From Sphingomonas ginsenosidivorax (GTDB taxonomy: Bacteria; Pseudomonadota; Alphaproteobacteria; Sphingomonadales; Sphingomonadaceae): a stretch of DNA of 64,000 nt. Shown here piece after piece: positions 31,117 through 39,440 of this stretch. A program made the position numbers and the translations under genes. The notes under the pieces were generated by a model. That model was not told the DNA's origin. It was given only the letters and a program-made list of their open reading frames with translations, and did no database searches. Position 1 is the first letter of the stretch. The number at the start of each line of letters is the position of its first letter. The DNA lies in assembly GCF_007995065.1 (NCBI RefSeq), contig NZ_VOQR01000001.1, forward strand, positions 499,001 to 563,000, written 5' to 3'.

Positions 31117-31767
31117 TTAGGGGTGCACGTCTGACATTGCTGCGTCAGCCTCTGCCTGTCGACGGCGATCACGAGCAATCTTGGCGAGCAGCGTTCGACT
31201 GCACCCAGTTGCATCCATTATATCGCGCCAGCTTCGGCCATCGCGAAGAAGGCTCGAGATGGCAGCGTTGCGTGTCTTGTTCTCGGGACGCCCCTTATAA
31301 AGGCCCGCTGCCTTGGCTTTTGCAGTGCCTTCGGCTTGTCGACGACGGCGATCCTCATAATCCTTACGGGCAACCGCGGCGAGTACGTCCAACATCATGG
31401 CGTTGACCGCTGCGAACATTCGGCCGGTGAACTCATCCGTCGGTGCCGTCAGGATCCACGACGTCGGCAGGTCGAGTGCAACAACCCGGACCTGCTTGGC
31501 GTCGATTAGATTGCGCAGCTTGATCCAGTCTGGCGAGGTGAGGCGGGAAAGCCGATCAACCTGCTCGACCAGGAGCACGTCTCCCGGCTCGCAATCCGAC
31601 AGCAGGCGGAATAGCTCTGGCCGGTGGAGCTTGGCTCCACTTTCGTTTTCGACATAGCGGGCCGCAATCCGAAGCCCGTGCTCGGCCGCAAACACGTCGA
31701 GGGCGCTCTTGGCGCGCGACGCATCCTGTTCGGAGGTAGAAGCACGAAGATAGGCTCGGATGAACAT
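31117..31767 (-). CDS. Serine recombinase (resolvase/invertase family)
   Basis: 216 residues. The catalytic serine is in the N-terminal AYLRASTSEQDASRAK (Ser10). Further motifs are LLVEQVDRLSRL, the E-x-x-R-x-x-x-A-like region around DEFTGRMFAAVNAMMLDVLAAVARKDYEDRRRRQAEG, and a C-terminal helix-turn-helix (GRSWRDIMDATGCSRTLLAKI). It probably resolves cointegrates or inverts DNA at a nearby res site. The 260-base gap to tniQ and the 230 bases upstream are non-coding and hold a 12-base palindrome, AGGGTATACCCT, at 31,005-31,016. Confidence 0.9.
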   Translation of the reverse strand: MFIRAYLRASTSEQDASRAKSALDVFAAEHGLRIAARYVENESGAKLHRPELFRLLSDCEPGDVLLVEQVDRLSRLTSPDWIKLRNLIDAKQVRVVALDLPTSWILTAPTDEFTGRMFAAVNAMMLDVLAAVARKDYEDRRRRQAEGTAKAKAAGLYKGRPENKTRNAAISSLLRDGRSWRDIMDATGCSRTLLAKIARDRRRQAEADAAMSDVHP

Positions 31768-32036
31768 CCCGTAGTCTGCTATATGTGGTGCTTATTAGTC
31801 TAGTCTTTTTTACGCCGTCAGGGCGGGTTTAAAGTACCAGCTATTGAGCGGTCTGCTAAAGGCATACGTTAAAAGCACCGGAGATTATGCACGTGGGGCA
31901 GCTTCACGTCGATGAGCCATAATCCAAACGGTGTGGTACAAACGAGGCTCGCTGGCATACCGTGGGGACGGTTGCTGCTAAGCCGGGATATCCCTAGAAG
32001 ATGATGACGATGCTGATCAGAGGTACAGAGGCCGTC

Positions 32037-32282
32037 ATGACGCTACAGATCAACATAACGCCAAACGGGCGCATGAGCCTGCCCGCTGACGTTCGCAAGC
32101 GGTTGGGCCTGACGGGTGGCGGTGCGGTATATCTCGACGAAACCGAAGATGGCGTTGTTCTGCGAACCGCCAGCCAAGCGGTGGCAAGGGCGCAGGCGCT
32201 GGCCGAGCAATATACCGGCGGTAATCCCGACGCCTCTGTTGACGCATTCCTCAATCGGCGTCGCGAAGATAGCGGCGAATGA
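32037..32282 (+). CDS. AbrB/SpoVT-type antitoxin (VapB-like)
   Basis: 81 residues. The N-terminus has the swapped-hairpin fold sequence ITPNGRMSLPADVRKRLGLTGGG with following VYLDETEDGVVLRT; the C-terminal region (VDAFLNRRRED) would wrap the toxin. ATG 32037 is chosen because AGAGG precedes it; upstream in-frame ATGs add a non-conserved leader. The stop overlaps the toxin start (ATGA), the standard antitoxin-first order, and the complex probably represses the promoter upstream. Confidence 0.85.
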   Translation: MTLQINITPNGRMSLPADVRKRLGLTGGGAVYLDETEDGVVLRTASQAVARAQALAEQYTGGNPDASVDAFLNRRREDSGE

Positions 32283-32665
32283 GCGTGGTTCTCGACGCCT
32301 CGGCTCTCATCGCAATGATCAAGGGTGAAAAGGGATCTACCAAGGTTGCAGCCGGTATCGCCGGTGCGCGAGTGAGCAGCGTGAACTACGCTGAGGTGGT
32401 GACCCACTTCATTCATACCGGAATGCCCGAGCGAGAAGTTGATGCCATGCTTGATCCGCTGCCACTGACGGTAGTGCCGGCCGACAAGGCCTTGGCGAAA
32501 ATCGCCGGGCGGCTGCGCGCCGCGACGGCCGAGGCGGGCCTTAGCCTTGGAGATCGCTTTTGTCTGGCTCTAGCCCGACGGGATGGATTGCCCGCTTGGA
32601 CCAGCGACCAGAACTGGAAGAAGATCGCGGATGCAGTCGAGGTCAAGGTCGTGACGATCCGCTAG
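32279..32665 (+). CDS. PIN-domain ribonuclease toxin (VapC-like)
   Basis: 128 residues. The acidic PIN residues are visible: VVLDASALIAMIKGE (Asp), VNYAEVV (Glu), LGDRFCLALAR (Asp) and WTSDQNW (Asp). VapC toxins cut tRNA or rRNA and are held in check by VapB. The pair could stabilise the island. Confidence 0.88.
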   Translation: MSVVLDASALIAMIKGEKGSTKVAAGIAGARVSSVNYAEVVTHFIHTGMPEREVDAMLDPLPLTVVPADKALAKIAGRLRAATAEAGLSLGDRFCLALARRDGLPAWTSDQNWKKIADAVEVKVVTIR

Positions 32666-33049
32666 AACTTGGCGGGAAGGGCAGGGGGCAACCACCTGTC
32701 GATCCTCTGGAAGCGGAAGGTCTGCATCCTGGTGGAAAACCGCCTGTCCGCTGTTGGGCGGCGTTTCGGCGAAAGCTGCCGGGCGACTTCCGACCCATAG
32801 TAAGTCATTCAGGACAACTTTTCTGCTCCCTGAAAGCCGCCGTCCGGCCGCGCGGTTGGCTGCGGCTCAGCTGAACGAGCCGGGCACCGGCTCCTGCGTA
32901 GCGACACCGTTAACGCACAGGTTAGCGTGTCGCAGATGTGCGTTGAAAGTCGCGTAATTCCGCGACTGACATTCGCGACAGCTACGCCGTCAGCCGACCA
33001 CGCTTGAGCTGGTGTAGCGAAACTCAGGATATTCGCGACAATCCTCCCA
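32666..33049 (+). other. 384-base non-coding gap with repeated TGTCGC/GCGACA motifs
   Basis: No convincing gene. Four GCGACA/TGTCGC hexamers lie at 32,901, 32,928, 32,975 and 33,035. The last two are within ATTCGCGACA. A perfect GTCGCG-6-CGCGAC palindrome sits between them. The spacing is irregular. The cluster could be a recombination (res-like) or transposon-end site, or a regulator-binding region. No function is assigned. Confidence 0.35.
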
Positions 33050-33779
33050 CTAACCCATGACGATCATCTCGGTCGCGATCAGCGCGAGCAGGACCATGAC
33101 GAGCTGGCGGAAGCGCTCAACGGGCAGACGCTTGATGAGCAAGCACCCCGCCCAGGTGCCAACGATCATCGCCAGCCCCATCGCGATCGCCAGCGGCCAG
33201 AAGGTTGGTCCAAGGTCGATCGTCGCGCCGTAAACAATTGTCTTGGCACTGTGCATCACGATCGAGGCGACCGCGTCACTCGCGACATAGGCAAGCGGTG
33301 GCAAACCGAGGCTCAGGAACACCGCTGCGCCGAGCGGCCCGGCGCTCCCGACTAGCCCGGACAACAGGCCGGTCACACCGCCCCCGATCACCAGCACGCG
33401 GCGCGAGGGTTTAAACGCGATCATGCCCGTGGCCTTCAGGATGACGAACAGCAGGATCGCCACGCCCACGATCCTCGCAACGAGCGCCGTCGGTAGCGAC
33501 GCGAACGACAATGCGCCCAGCATCGAGAACGGTATGGCAGCGGAGAGGAACAGCAACACGGGCCGCCAACGGATTGGCGCCAGCCCAGCCCATCCCGGCC
33601 GGCGCACCGTTGCCGATGATCTGGACGATCGTCAGCAGCGTCACCGCTTCGGTCACGCCGACGACTTAAATCAGCAGCGGCAGCAACAGCAGTGCCCCGC
33701 CAAACCCGGCCGAACCCGAGATTGCAGCAGCCGCAAATGCACCGACGATCAGCAGCCCATATTCGATCATTGGTGTCAT
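33050..33779 (-). pseudogene. TauE/SafE-family permease, broken by one stop and a frameshift
   Basis: The N-terminus (MTPMIEYGLLIVGAFAAAAI) begins at 33,779 and meets an in-frame TAA at 33,666-33,668, then continues in the same frame (VVGVTEAVTLLTIVQIIGNG), then shifts frame near 33,600 into RWRPVLLFLSAAIPFSMLGA and runs 185 residues to the stop. Joined, it gives a normal ~240-residue, 7-8 TM TauE/SafE transporter (sulfite, sulfoacetate or other anion export). Its ATG overlaps the DUF190 stop. Two separate lesions favour decay over a single sequencing slip, though assembly errors cannot be excluded. Confidence 0.8.
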
Positions 33780-34152
33780 CGGTCGAACCGCGGCATGACC
33801 GACCAGTGTTCCAGCTGCTTGTAGACGATCACCTTGTCGCCGAGCAGGTCGCCATGTCGCCGGCAGAACCGGTCGAGCTGGTCGCGTTCGCCGACGAGTT
33901 CGACGCAGATCGTCAGATGGGGATCGGCCGCCTCCGATCCGTTCTCGCGGATCTGGCCGTGGTTGCTGAACCCATAGTGCGTGTGTTGCGCGACGGCATT
34001 GATGATGCCGTCTGGATTAGCTCGCGATAGAGCGGCTTGGCAGCCCACAGCGTACGCAGGCTGCGCTCACCAATTCGGTCGGACGGTTTCATGTAGATAC
34101 GCAGCATGCCGATTTCGCGATGCTGGACGGTGAAACGATTGGGCATGGACAA
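33776..34152 (-). pseudogene. DUF190 family protein, frameshifted
   Basis: DUF190 proteins (~110 residues, PII-like fold) often accompany fluoride exporters. The first half (IGMLRIYMKPSDRIGERSLR...AKPLYREL) reads from ATG 34152. The second half (ANPDGIINAVAQHTHYGFSN...ICVELVGERDQLDRF) reads in another frame to 33,776. The break lies within about 34,012-34,026, a 1-2 base change. It sits 20 bases after the CLC gene and overlaps the TauE start, so the three were one fluoride-responsive operon. Confidence 0.8.
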
Positions 34153-34172
34153 ACCCTCGATTGGTGGGGGGA

Positions 34173-35528
34173 TCAGGAGCGTGGGCTTCGCGAGGCGCGG
34201 TGTGCCCGCGCCTCGCGAAGCGTCGCGTTCGGGGTGAGGCCGGTCGCCGGCACCTTCGGCACCGCGACGCGCTGCGACAGGTAGATGCCGTTATGACCGG
34301 AGCAGAGGTAGGCGACGAAGCAGGCCACCGCGATCGGCACCGCATAGGCAGCGCCGAACAGTTCGATGCCCATGAAGGTGCAGGCGAGCGGGGTGTTGGC
34401 CGCGCCCGCGAACAGCGCGACGAAGCCGAGCGCGGCGAATACGCTGGTGGGCACGCCGAACATGGGGGCGAGTGCGTTGCCGAGCGCCGCGCCGATGAAG
34501 AACAGCGGTGTCACCTCGCCACCCTTGAAGCCGGCGCTGAGCGTGACGACGGTGAACAGCAGCTTGATCGCCCAGCTCCACGGATGCGTGTCCGGTCCGA
34601 AGAAGCTGGCGATGGTGAGGCTGTCGGGCGTCGCTGCCAACGTGCCGAGTCCGAGATAGTCGCGCGTTCCGAACAGGTAGACGAGCGCGATGACCGCGAT
34701 GCCGCCAATGGCGGGGCGTAACGGGCCATAGGAGACGATGCGCTTGAGCCACCCGCCGAGCGTGTGATTGGCTTCGGCGAAGGCGAGACCGACCAGCCCG
34801 AACGCAACCCCGGCGACGCCCGCCTTGGTGACGAGCAGCGCATCGACCGGCACCAGCGCATCGATCCGGTAGACGCCGTGATGGATGCCCCAGGCAAGGC
34901 ACGTCCAGTCGCCGACCAGTGCCGCGACCAGGCACGGCACCAGCGCGCGATATTCGACACGCCCGATCGCCAACACCTCCAGTGCGAACACCGCCCCTGC
35001 GATGGGCGTGCCGAACACCGCGCCGAACCCGGCCGCAATGCCCCCCATCAGCAGGATGCGGGTGCCGTCAGCATCGAGCTTGAGCGCGCGACCGAAACCG
35101 CTGGCGAGACTGCCGCCCAACTGGACGGCGGTGCCTTCGCGCCCGGCCGAACCGCCAAACAGATGGGTCACCACCGTGCCGAAGAAGATCAGCGGTGCCA
35201 TCCGCAGTGGCACCCCCCCGCCCGGTTCGTGGATCTGCTCGACAATAAGGTTGTTGCCGCCCTCCACCGAGCGGCCGGTCAGATGGTAAAGCAGTCCGAC
35301 CACGAACCCGCCGATCGGCAGCAGGTAGAGCAGCCAGGGAAAGGCAAAGCGAAGCCGGGTCACGGCATCGAGGCTCCACAAGAAAGCCGCGCAGAGCGTT
35401 CCCACCATTGCGGCCATCGGGACCAGGATCAAGGCCCATCGCAGCACCGACATGGCATGGGTGCGGCGATCGCGAATGAACGCTGCCATGTTGAACTGGT
35501 CGTAGAGATTGCGAAATGTCGCGCGCAC
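34173..35528 (-). CDS. CLC-family fluoride/chloride channel or antiporter
   Basis: 451 residues with about ten hydrophobic segments. The CLC anion-pathway motif [19 protein letters not shown] is clear, with [25 protein letters not shown] and [20 protein letters not shown] following. The GTG start has an excellent AGGAGG four bases upstream. A fluoride riboswitch about 30 bases further upstream indicates a CLC-F-like exporter that removes fluoride from the cytoplasm (inference from the riboswitch plus known biology). The downstream DUF190 and TauE genes are broken. Confidence 0.9.
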   Translation of the reverse strand: MRATFRNLYDQFNMAAFIRDRRTHAMSVLRWALILVPMAAMVGTLCAAFLWSLDAVTRLRFAFPWLLYLLPIGGFVVGLLYHLTGRSVEGGNNLIVEQIHEPGGGVPLRMAPLIFFGTVVTHLFGGSAGREGTAVQLGGSLASGFGRALKLDADGTRILLMGGIAAGFGAVFGTPIAGAVFALEVLAIGRVEYRALVPCLVAALVGDWTCLAWGIHHGVYRIDALVPVDALLVTKAGVAGVAFGLVGLAFAEANHTLGGWLKRIVSYGPLRPAIGGIAVIALVYLFGTRDYLGLGTLAATPDSLTIASFFGPDTHPWSWAIKLLFTVVTLSAGFKGGEVTPLFFIGAALGNALAPMFGVPTSVFAALGFVALFAGAANTPLACTFMGIELFGAAYAVPIAVACFVAYLCSGHNGIYLSQRVAVPKVPATGLTPNATLREARAHRASRSPRS

Positions 35529-35556
35529 GATTCCTCCTTGCTGCCTTGCGGCGCCT

Positions 35557-35619
35557 GGTAGGAATCATCGACCCTTGCGAGGGCGGTTCGGCCGAATGGC
35601 CCGGCGGAAATCCATCGCC
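35557..35619 (-). promoter_or_regulatory. Fluoride riboswitch (crcB motif)
   Basis: On the minus strand the 5' leader of the CLC gene contains GGCGATGG...CCGCC, then a small GC hairpin, then AACCGCCCTCGCAAGGG and GATGATTCCTACC. This matches the conserved core of the fluoride aptamer (GGCGAUG, CGCC, AACxGCC, GAUGxxxCCUAC) in order and spacing. The riboswitch turns genes on when fluoride binds. It ends about 30 bases before the GTG start and its ribosome-binding site. Confidence 0.88.
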
Positions 35620-35773
35620 GTGCCGAGCATATGCTGTCCGACGGCGACCTGGTCAACCATCGGCAGGGTCACGATGAGACCATTGTTTTGCTGAGGATCA
35701 ATAATTGGCTCAACCATGGAATAAATCTCGACGGGCGTCGTCTACGCTTTCGAGACTGATGCGCCGGAGGCTT

Positions 35774-36157
35774 ATGCGTAGACGAAATTGGATGCTGGGT
35801 CTGACTGCTTCGGCCATGCTCACCGGCGCAGTCGCGGCCGCCCCCGCCGATGGCTACGCCAGCATGGTATCTGCCGCGATGGACCGGATGATGGCGGGCA
35901 TGATGGTCAAGCCGTCCGGCGACGTCGACCGCGACTTCGTCGCAATGATGCTTCCGCATCACCAGGGCGCCATTGATATGGCGGTGGCAGAGCTGCGCTA
36001 CGGTCATAACGAGCAGCTCAAGCGCATTGCGCAGGAGATCATCATCGATCAGCAGCAGGAGATCGCCGCCATGAAGTTGGCGATTGGTCAGCCGCTACCC
36101 CCTTCGACGCCAGCCCCGACGCAGGGCGGCGACTACCACAGCCATATGGAGCACTGA
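35774..36157 (+). CDS. DUF305-family periplasmic protein
   Basis: 127 residues. A signal peptide (MRRRNWMLGLTASAMLTGAV) is followed by the DUF305 core, with DFVAMMLPHHQGAIDMA and LRYGHNEQLKRIAQEIIIDQQQEIAAMK, which is His/Met-rich and ends HSHMEH. Homologues bind or respond to copper in several bacteria. GGAGG lies three bases before ATG 35774. Earlier in-frame ATGs (35705, 35759) exist but lack a better site. It opens a four-gene operon with a beta-propeller, a sigma factor and an anti-sigma factor. Confidence 0.82.
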   Translation: MRRRNWMLGLTASAMLTGAVAAAPADGYASMVSAAMDRMMAGMMVKPSGDVDRDFVAMMLPHHQGAIDMAVAELRYGHNEQLKRIAQEIIIDQQQEIAAMKLAIGQPLPPSTPAPTQGGDYHSHMEH

Positions 36158-36158
36158 C

Positions 36159-37598
36159 ATGATCCGGACCTTCCTGCGCTCGGCCGCCTTGCTGATGAGC
36201 GCCGCACCGGGCATTGCCATGGCCCAGCAGGCGCCGTGGAACGCCAAGGACGTGCCTGTCAGCCACCGCGACCGCGTCTATGCATCCGAACAATTCTCCA
36301 ACACGGTGTCGGTGACGGACCCGGCCGACAACAGGTTGCTCGGCGTCATCAAGCTCGGCGATCCGCAGCCGATGAATTTTTCCCCGCTCTACAAGGGGCA
36401 GGTGCTGGTTCACGGCCTCGGCTTCTCGCCGGACGGGAAAACACTGGCGGTCGTGTCGATCGGATCCAACGCCGTGTCGTGGATCGACACCGCCACCAAC
36501 ACCGTCAAGCACACGACCTATGTCGGGCGCAGCCCGCATGAGGCGTTCTTCACGCCGGACGGCAAGGAGGTGTGGGTTACGGTACGCGGCGAGGATTACA
36601 TCGCCGTGCTCGACCCCAAGACGTACAAGGAGACCGGTCGCATCAAGACGCCCGGTGGTCCGGGCATGACGATCTTCTCTCCCGATGGCCGATACGGCTA
36701 TGTCTGTTCCTCGTTCAATCCGGTGCTGGCCGTGTTCGATGTCTCGACCCACGCGCAGGTCGGACAGGTGGCGCAGCCGAGTCCGTTCTGTCCCAACATC
36801 GCCGCGACGCCGGACGGCAAGCAGGTGTGGTTCACGCTGAAGGACATCGGCAAGACGGTCGCATTCGATGCCAAGCCGCCTTTCGCGATCCTCAAGGTGC
36901 TGGATACCGGACCGATCACCAATCACGTCAACTTCGCCCGCACGGTCAGGGGACAGTTCGCCTATGTCACGGTAGGCGGGGAAAACGCGGTGAAGGTGTT
37001 CCGCACGTCCGACTTCGCGCTTGTCGCCACCATCCCGGTCGGCAAGATGCCGCACGGTGTCTGGCCATCGGGCGACGGCCGGCGCATCTATGTCGGGCTG
37101 GAGAATGCTGATGAACTTGCCGCGATCGACACCGCCGGCAACAAGGTCGTTGCCACCGTGCCGGTCGGACAGGCACCGCAGGCGATCGCCTATGTGCCGA
37201 ACGCTATTCCGACAGGCCTCGGCACCGACAATCTTCAACCGCTCGGTACGGCAGGCAAGGCGGTGCATCTGAACATGGGGCCGGTTCGCGGCAATGGTGC
37301 TGCAAGCAGCATTACCCTCTTCGACCAGGGCATCATTCAGGTCGTGCAGAGTGCCGTTACCGGTTTGCAGCCCAAGAAGCCTTACATGCTCGTGCTCACC
37401 GCCAACGCGGACGGCAGCGGTGCGGTAGAGCCGCTTGCGAACTTCATGAGCAATCCGGCAGGTGCGGCGATCGTCAACGCGTCGGGTCCGATCCGGCAGA
37501 TCGTTCAAGGCAGCACCGCGGCACCCCGGCGTTTTCTGGCGGTCGCCGAGGTGGTGAACGGCGCTCCGGGCCGCATCGTGCAGGTGCAGCGCGACTGA
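36159..37598 (+). CDS. YncE-like periplasmic beta-propeller protein
   Basis: 479 residues with a signal peptide (ending GIAMAQQ) and about seven repeats of the YVTN type: VYASEQFSNTVSV, LGFSPDGKTLAVVSIGSN, AFFTPDGKEVWVTVRGEDYIAVLD and relatives. The C-terminal ~100 residues form a different, less conserved domain. YVTN propellers bind partners or metals in the periplasm. No heme motif is seen. One base separates it from the DUF305 gene; the next gene begins 1 base after its stop. Confidence 0.8.
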   Translation: MIRTFLRSAALLMSAAPGIAMAQQAPWNAKDVPVSHRDRVYASEQFSNTVSVTDPADNRLLGVIKLGDPQPMNFSPLYKGQVLVHGLGFSPDGKTLAVVSIGSNAVSWIDTATNTVKHTTYVGRSPHEAFFTPDGKEVWVTVRGEDYIAVLDPKTYKETGRIKTPGGPGMTIFSPDGRYGYVCSSFNPVLAVFDVSTHAQVGQVAQPSPFCPNIAATPDGKQVWFTLKDIGKTVAFDAKPPFAILKVLDTGPITNHVNFARTVRGQFAYVTVGGENAVKVFRTSDFALVATIPVGKMPHGVWPSGDGRRIYVGLENADELAAIDTAGNKVVATVPVGQAPQAIAYVPNAIPTGLGTDNLQPLGTAGKAVHLNMGPVRGNGAASSITLFDQGIIQVVQSAVTGLQPKKPYMLVLTANADGSGAVEPLANFMSNPAGAAIVNASGPIRQIVQGSTAAPRRFLAVAEVVNGAPGRIVQVQRD

Positions 37599-37599
37599 G

Positions 37600-38109
37600 A
37601 TGGACCCGCTTGCCGCCGCGATCGAGCCACTGATCCCCGGTCTGCGCCGCTATGCCCGGTCGTGGTTGCGCGATCCGGCGATGGCGGATGACGTGGTGCA
37701 GGATTGCCTTGAGCGCGCGGTCGGGCGCTGGCGCCAGCGACGGGGTGCAGAGGTTCGCCCATGGGTCTACGCGATCCTGCACAATCTGTTGGTCGACCAT
37801 CAGCGGCAGCACAGTCGGCGAGGTACGGCGGTTCCGCTCCACCTCGTCGACGACGCTGCGCTCGGCCGCCCGGCCGATCAGGACGTAGGCCTGCACCACC
37901 GAGACCTGTTGCGCGCACTTGATGCGTTGCCCGAGGAGCAGCGGACGGTGCTGCTCCTCATTTCCGTCGAAGGTCTGTCATATGGGGAAGTCGCTGCCGT
38001 CGTCGGCGTGCCGCTGGGAACGGTGATGTCGCGCATATCGCGGGCGCGCGACCGTCTGGCGACGCTCCTCCGCGAGGGTGAACGGCCACGATTAAGGAGT
38101 ATTCGATGA
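37600..38109 (+). CDS. ECF RNA polymerase sigma factor
   Basis: 169 residues. Region 2 is MADDVVQDCLERAVGRW with RPWVYAILHNLLVDHQRQ; region 4 is DALPEEQRTVLLLISVEGLSYGEVAAVVGVPLGTVMSRISRAR. The adjacent overlapping gene encodes its anti-sigma factor. It probably transcribes its own operon in response to an extracytoplasmic stress that releases the anti-sigma factor; the signal is not evident, but copper or metal stress is suggested by the DUF305 gene (inference). Confidence 0.93.
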   Translation: MDPLAAAIEPLIPGLRRYARSWLRDPAMADDVVQDCLERAVGRWRQRRGAEVRPWVYAILHNLLVDHQRQHSRRGTAVPLHLVDDAALGRPADQDVGLHHRDLLRALDALPEEQRTVLLLISVEGLSYGEVAAVVGVPLGTVMSRISRARDRLATLLREGERPRLRSIR

Positions 38110-38876
38110 CCAGCCCGATCGGAGAGGACGATCTGGCCGCGTGGATCGATGGAAGGCTGTCGCCCGAGCGGCAGCGTCTGGTCGACGCTTACCTTGAAGG
38201 CCAGCCGGACGTGCATGCCCGTTTGCGGGAGCAGGCGGAGCAGGCGCGAGCTCTTGCGTCCCTGTTCGCTCCCATCGCGGAGGAACCGATCCCGGCGACG
38301 ATGCGCGTCGCAGCCATCAGGGGACGGCAACGCCAACCGCCTTGGCAACTCGCCATCGCCGCGTCGCTTCTGCTGGCGGTCGGATTTGGCGGTGGTTGGT
38401 CGAGCGCGCGGTGGAGCGGCGAACCCCACGCGGGCATCGCGGCGCTGGCCAATGAGGCGAGCGACAATTTCCGTGTCTATGCCGCCGACCGGATTCGACC
38501 GGCGGAAATCGGCCCCGACCAGCGCGCCATGCTGATCCGATGGACCTCCAGCCGATTGGGTGAGCGCGTGACCATCCCGGACCTCAGCACAGCGGGTTAC
38601 CGCTATGGCGGGGGGCGATTGGTCGCGACGCCCCACGGCCCTGCAGCGCTGCTCCTCTATGATGGACCGCAAGCGTCGAAGCTTGCGGTGCTGACGAGGC
38701 CCATGCAAATCGACAAGAGCGCAAGCATGACCAGCACGTCCAGCGGGACCATGGGCCGGGTCACATGGGCGGTCGACGGGATCGGCTATAGTGTGGTGGG
38801 GGAGCGCCCCGCTGCCGAGCTGCATCCGATCGCCAACGAGGTCCAGCGCCAGGCCGATGCGGCGCTTGTGTCCTGA
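38106..38876 (+). CDS. Anti-sigma factor (membrane-anchored)
   Basis: 256 residues. A cytoplasmic N-terminal helix bundle (DDLAAWIDGRLSPERQRLVDAYL) of the anti-sigma domain type precedes a single TM (PPWQLAIAASLLLAVGFGGGW, residues ~78-100) and a periplasmic domain of ~155 residues. The start overlaps the sigma gene by 4 bases. No zinc-binding HxxxCxxC motif is visible, so it is not a ZAS-type anti-sigma. Confidence 0.85.
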   Translation: MTSPIGEDDLAAWIDGRLSPERQRLVDAYLEGQPDVHARLREQAEQARALASLFAPIAEEPIPATMRVAAIRGRQRQPPWQLAIAASLLLAVGFGGGWSSARWSGEPHAGIAALANEASDNFRVYAADRIRPAEIGPDQRAMLIRWTSSRLGERVTIPDLSTAGYRYGGGRLVATPHGPAALLLYDGPQASKLAVLTRPMQIDKSASMTSTSSGTMGRVTWAVDGIGYSVVGERPAAELHPIANEVQRQADAALVS

Positions 38877-38927
38877 TAGCACCTGGCCAGTTCTCAGCGC
38901 CGACAGGCACTGGGCGGACCAGCGGGA

Positions 38928-39440
38928 TCACGGCTTGCGCGCGGCATCGTTCCGGTCGGCCTCTGCCGGAGTCAGCCTGGCCCGTTCGCGAATGCGACGT
39001 TCGAGTGGAGCGCCGACGAACAGTACGAGCATCGCAAGGCTCAACCCGCCGATGATGAGCGGCCACACCGCCAACCCTGCTGCCGCGCCGATCGTGGCTG
39101 TTACCCAGATGCATGCGGCAGTCGCCAATCCATGCACTTCCTGACCCTGGCCGACCCGCAGCACAGCGCCGGCACCGATGAAGCCGACGCCGGACAGAAT
39201 GCCCTGCATCGCCCGTCCTGCGGCATCGGCGTTCACATTCGGCAAGCCACTGTGTACGATCGCCTGCACGGCGATGCAGCTCGCCAGACCGACGAGGCCC
39301 AGCGTCCGCAAGCCCATGATCTGCCGGTTCTCGCGCGAGCGTTCCCAGCCGAGCACCATCCCAGCCGCGGTCGCCACCACCAGCCGCCCGATTGCATCGA
39401 TCCAAAAGCCGAGATCCGGTGCCGCTGACGCTTCGATCAT
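38928..39440 (-). CDS. MgtC/SapB family membrane protein
   Basis: 170 residues with about four TM segments: GRLVVATAAGMVLGWERSR, TLGLVGLASCIAVQAIV, GILSGVGFIGAGAVLR and a C-terminal pair. The GWERSRENRQIMGLRT and GVGFIGAGAVL motifs define the family. MgtC proteins are linked to low-Mg2+ survival. ATG 39440 overlaps the stop of the upstream sulfite oxidase gene (ATGA). Confidence 0.9.
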   Translation of the reverse strand: MIEASAAPDLGFWIDAIGRLVVATAAGMVLGWERSRENRQIMGLRTLGLVGLASCIAVQAIVHSGLPNVNADAAGRAMQGILSGVGFIGAGAVLRVGQGQEVHGLATAACIWVTATIGAAAGLAVWPLIIGGLSLAMLVLFVGAPLERRIRERARLTPAEADRNDAARKP

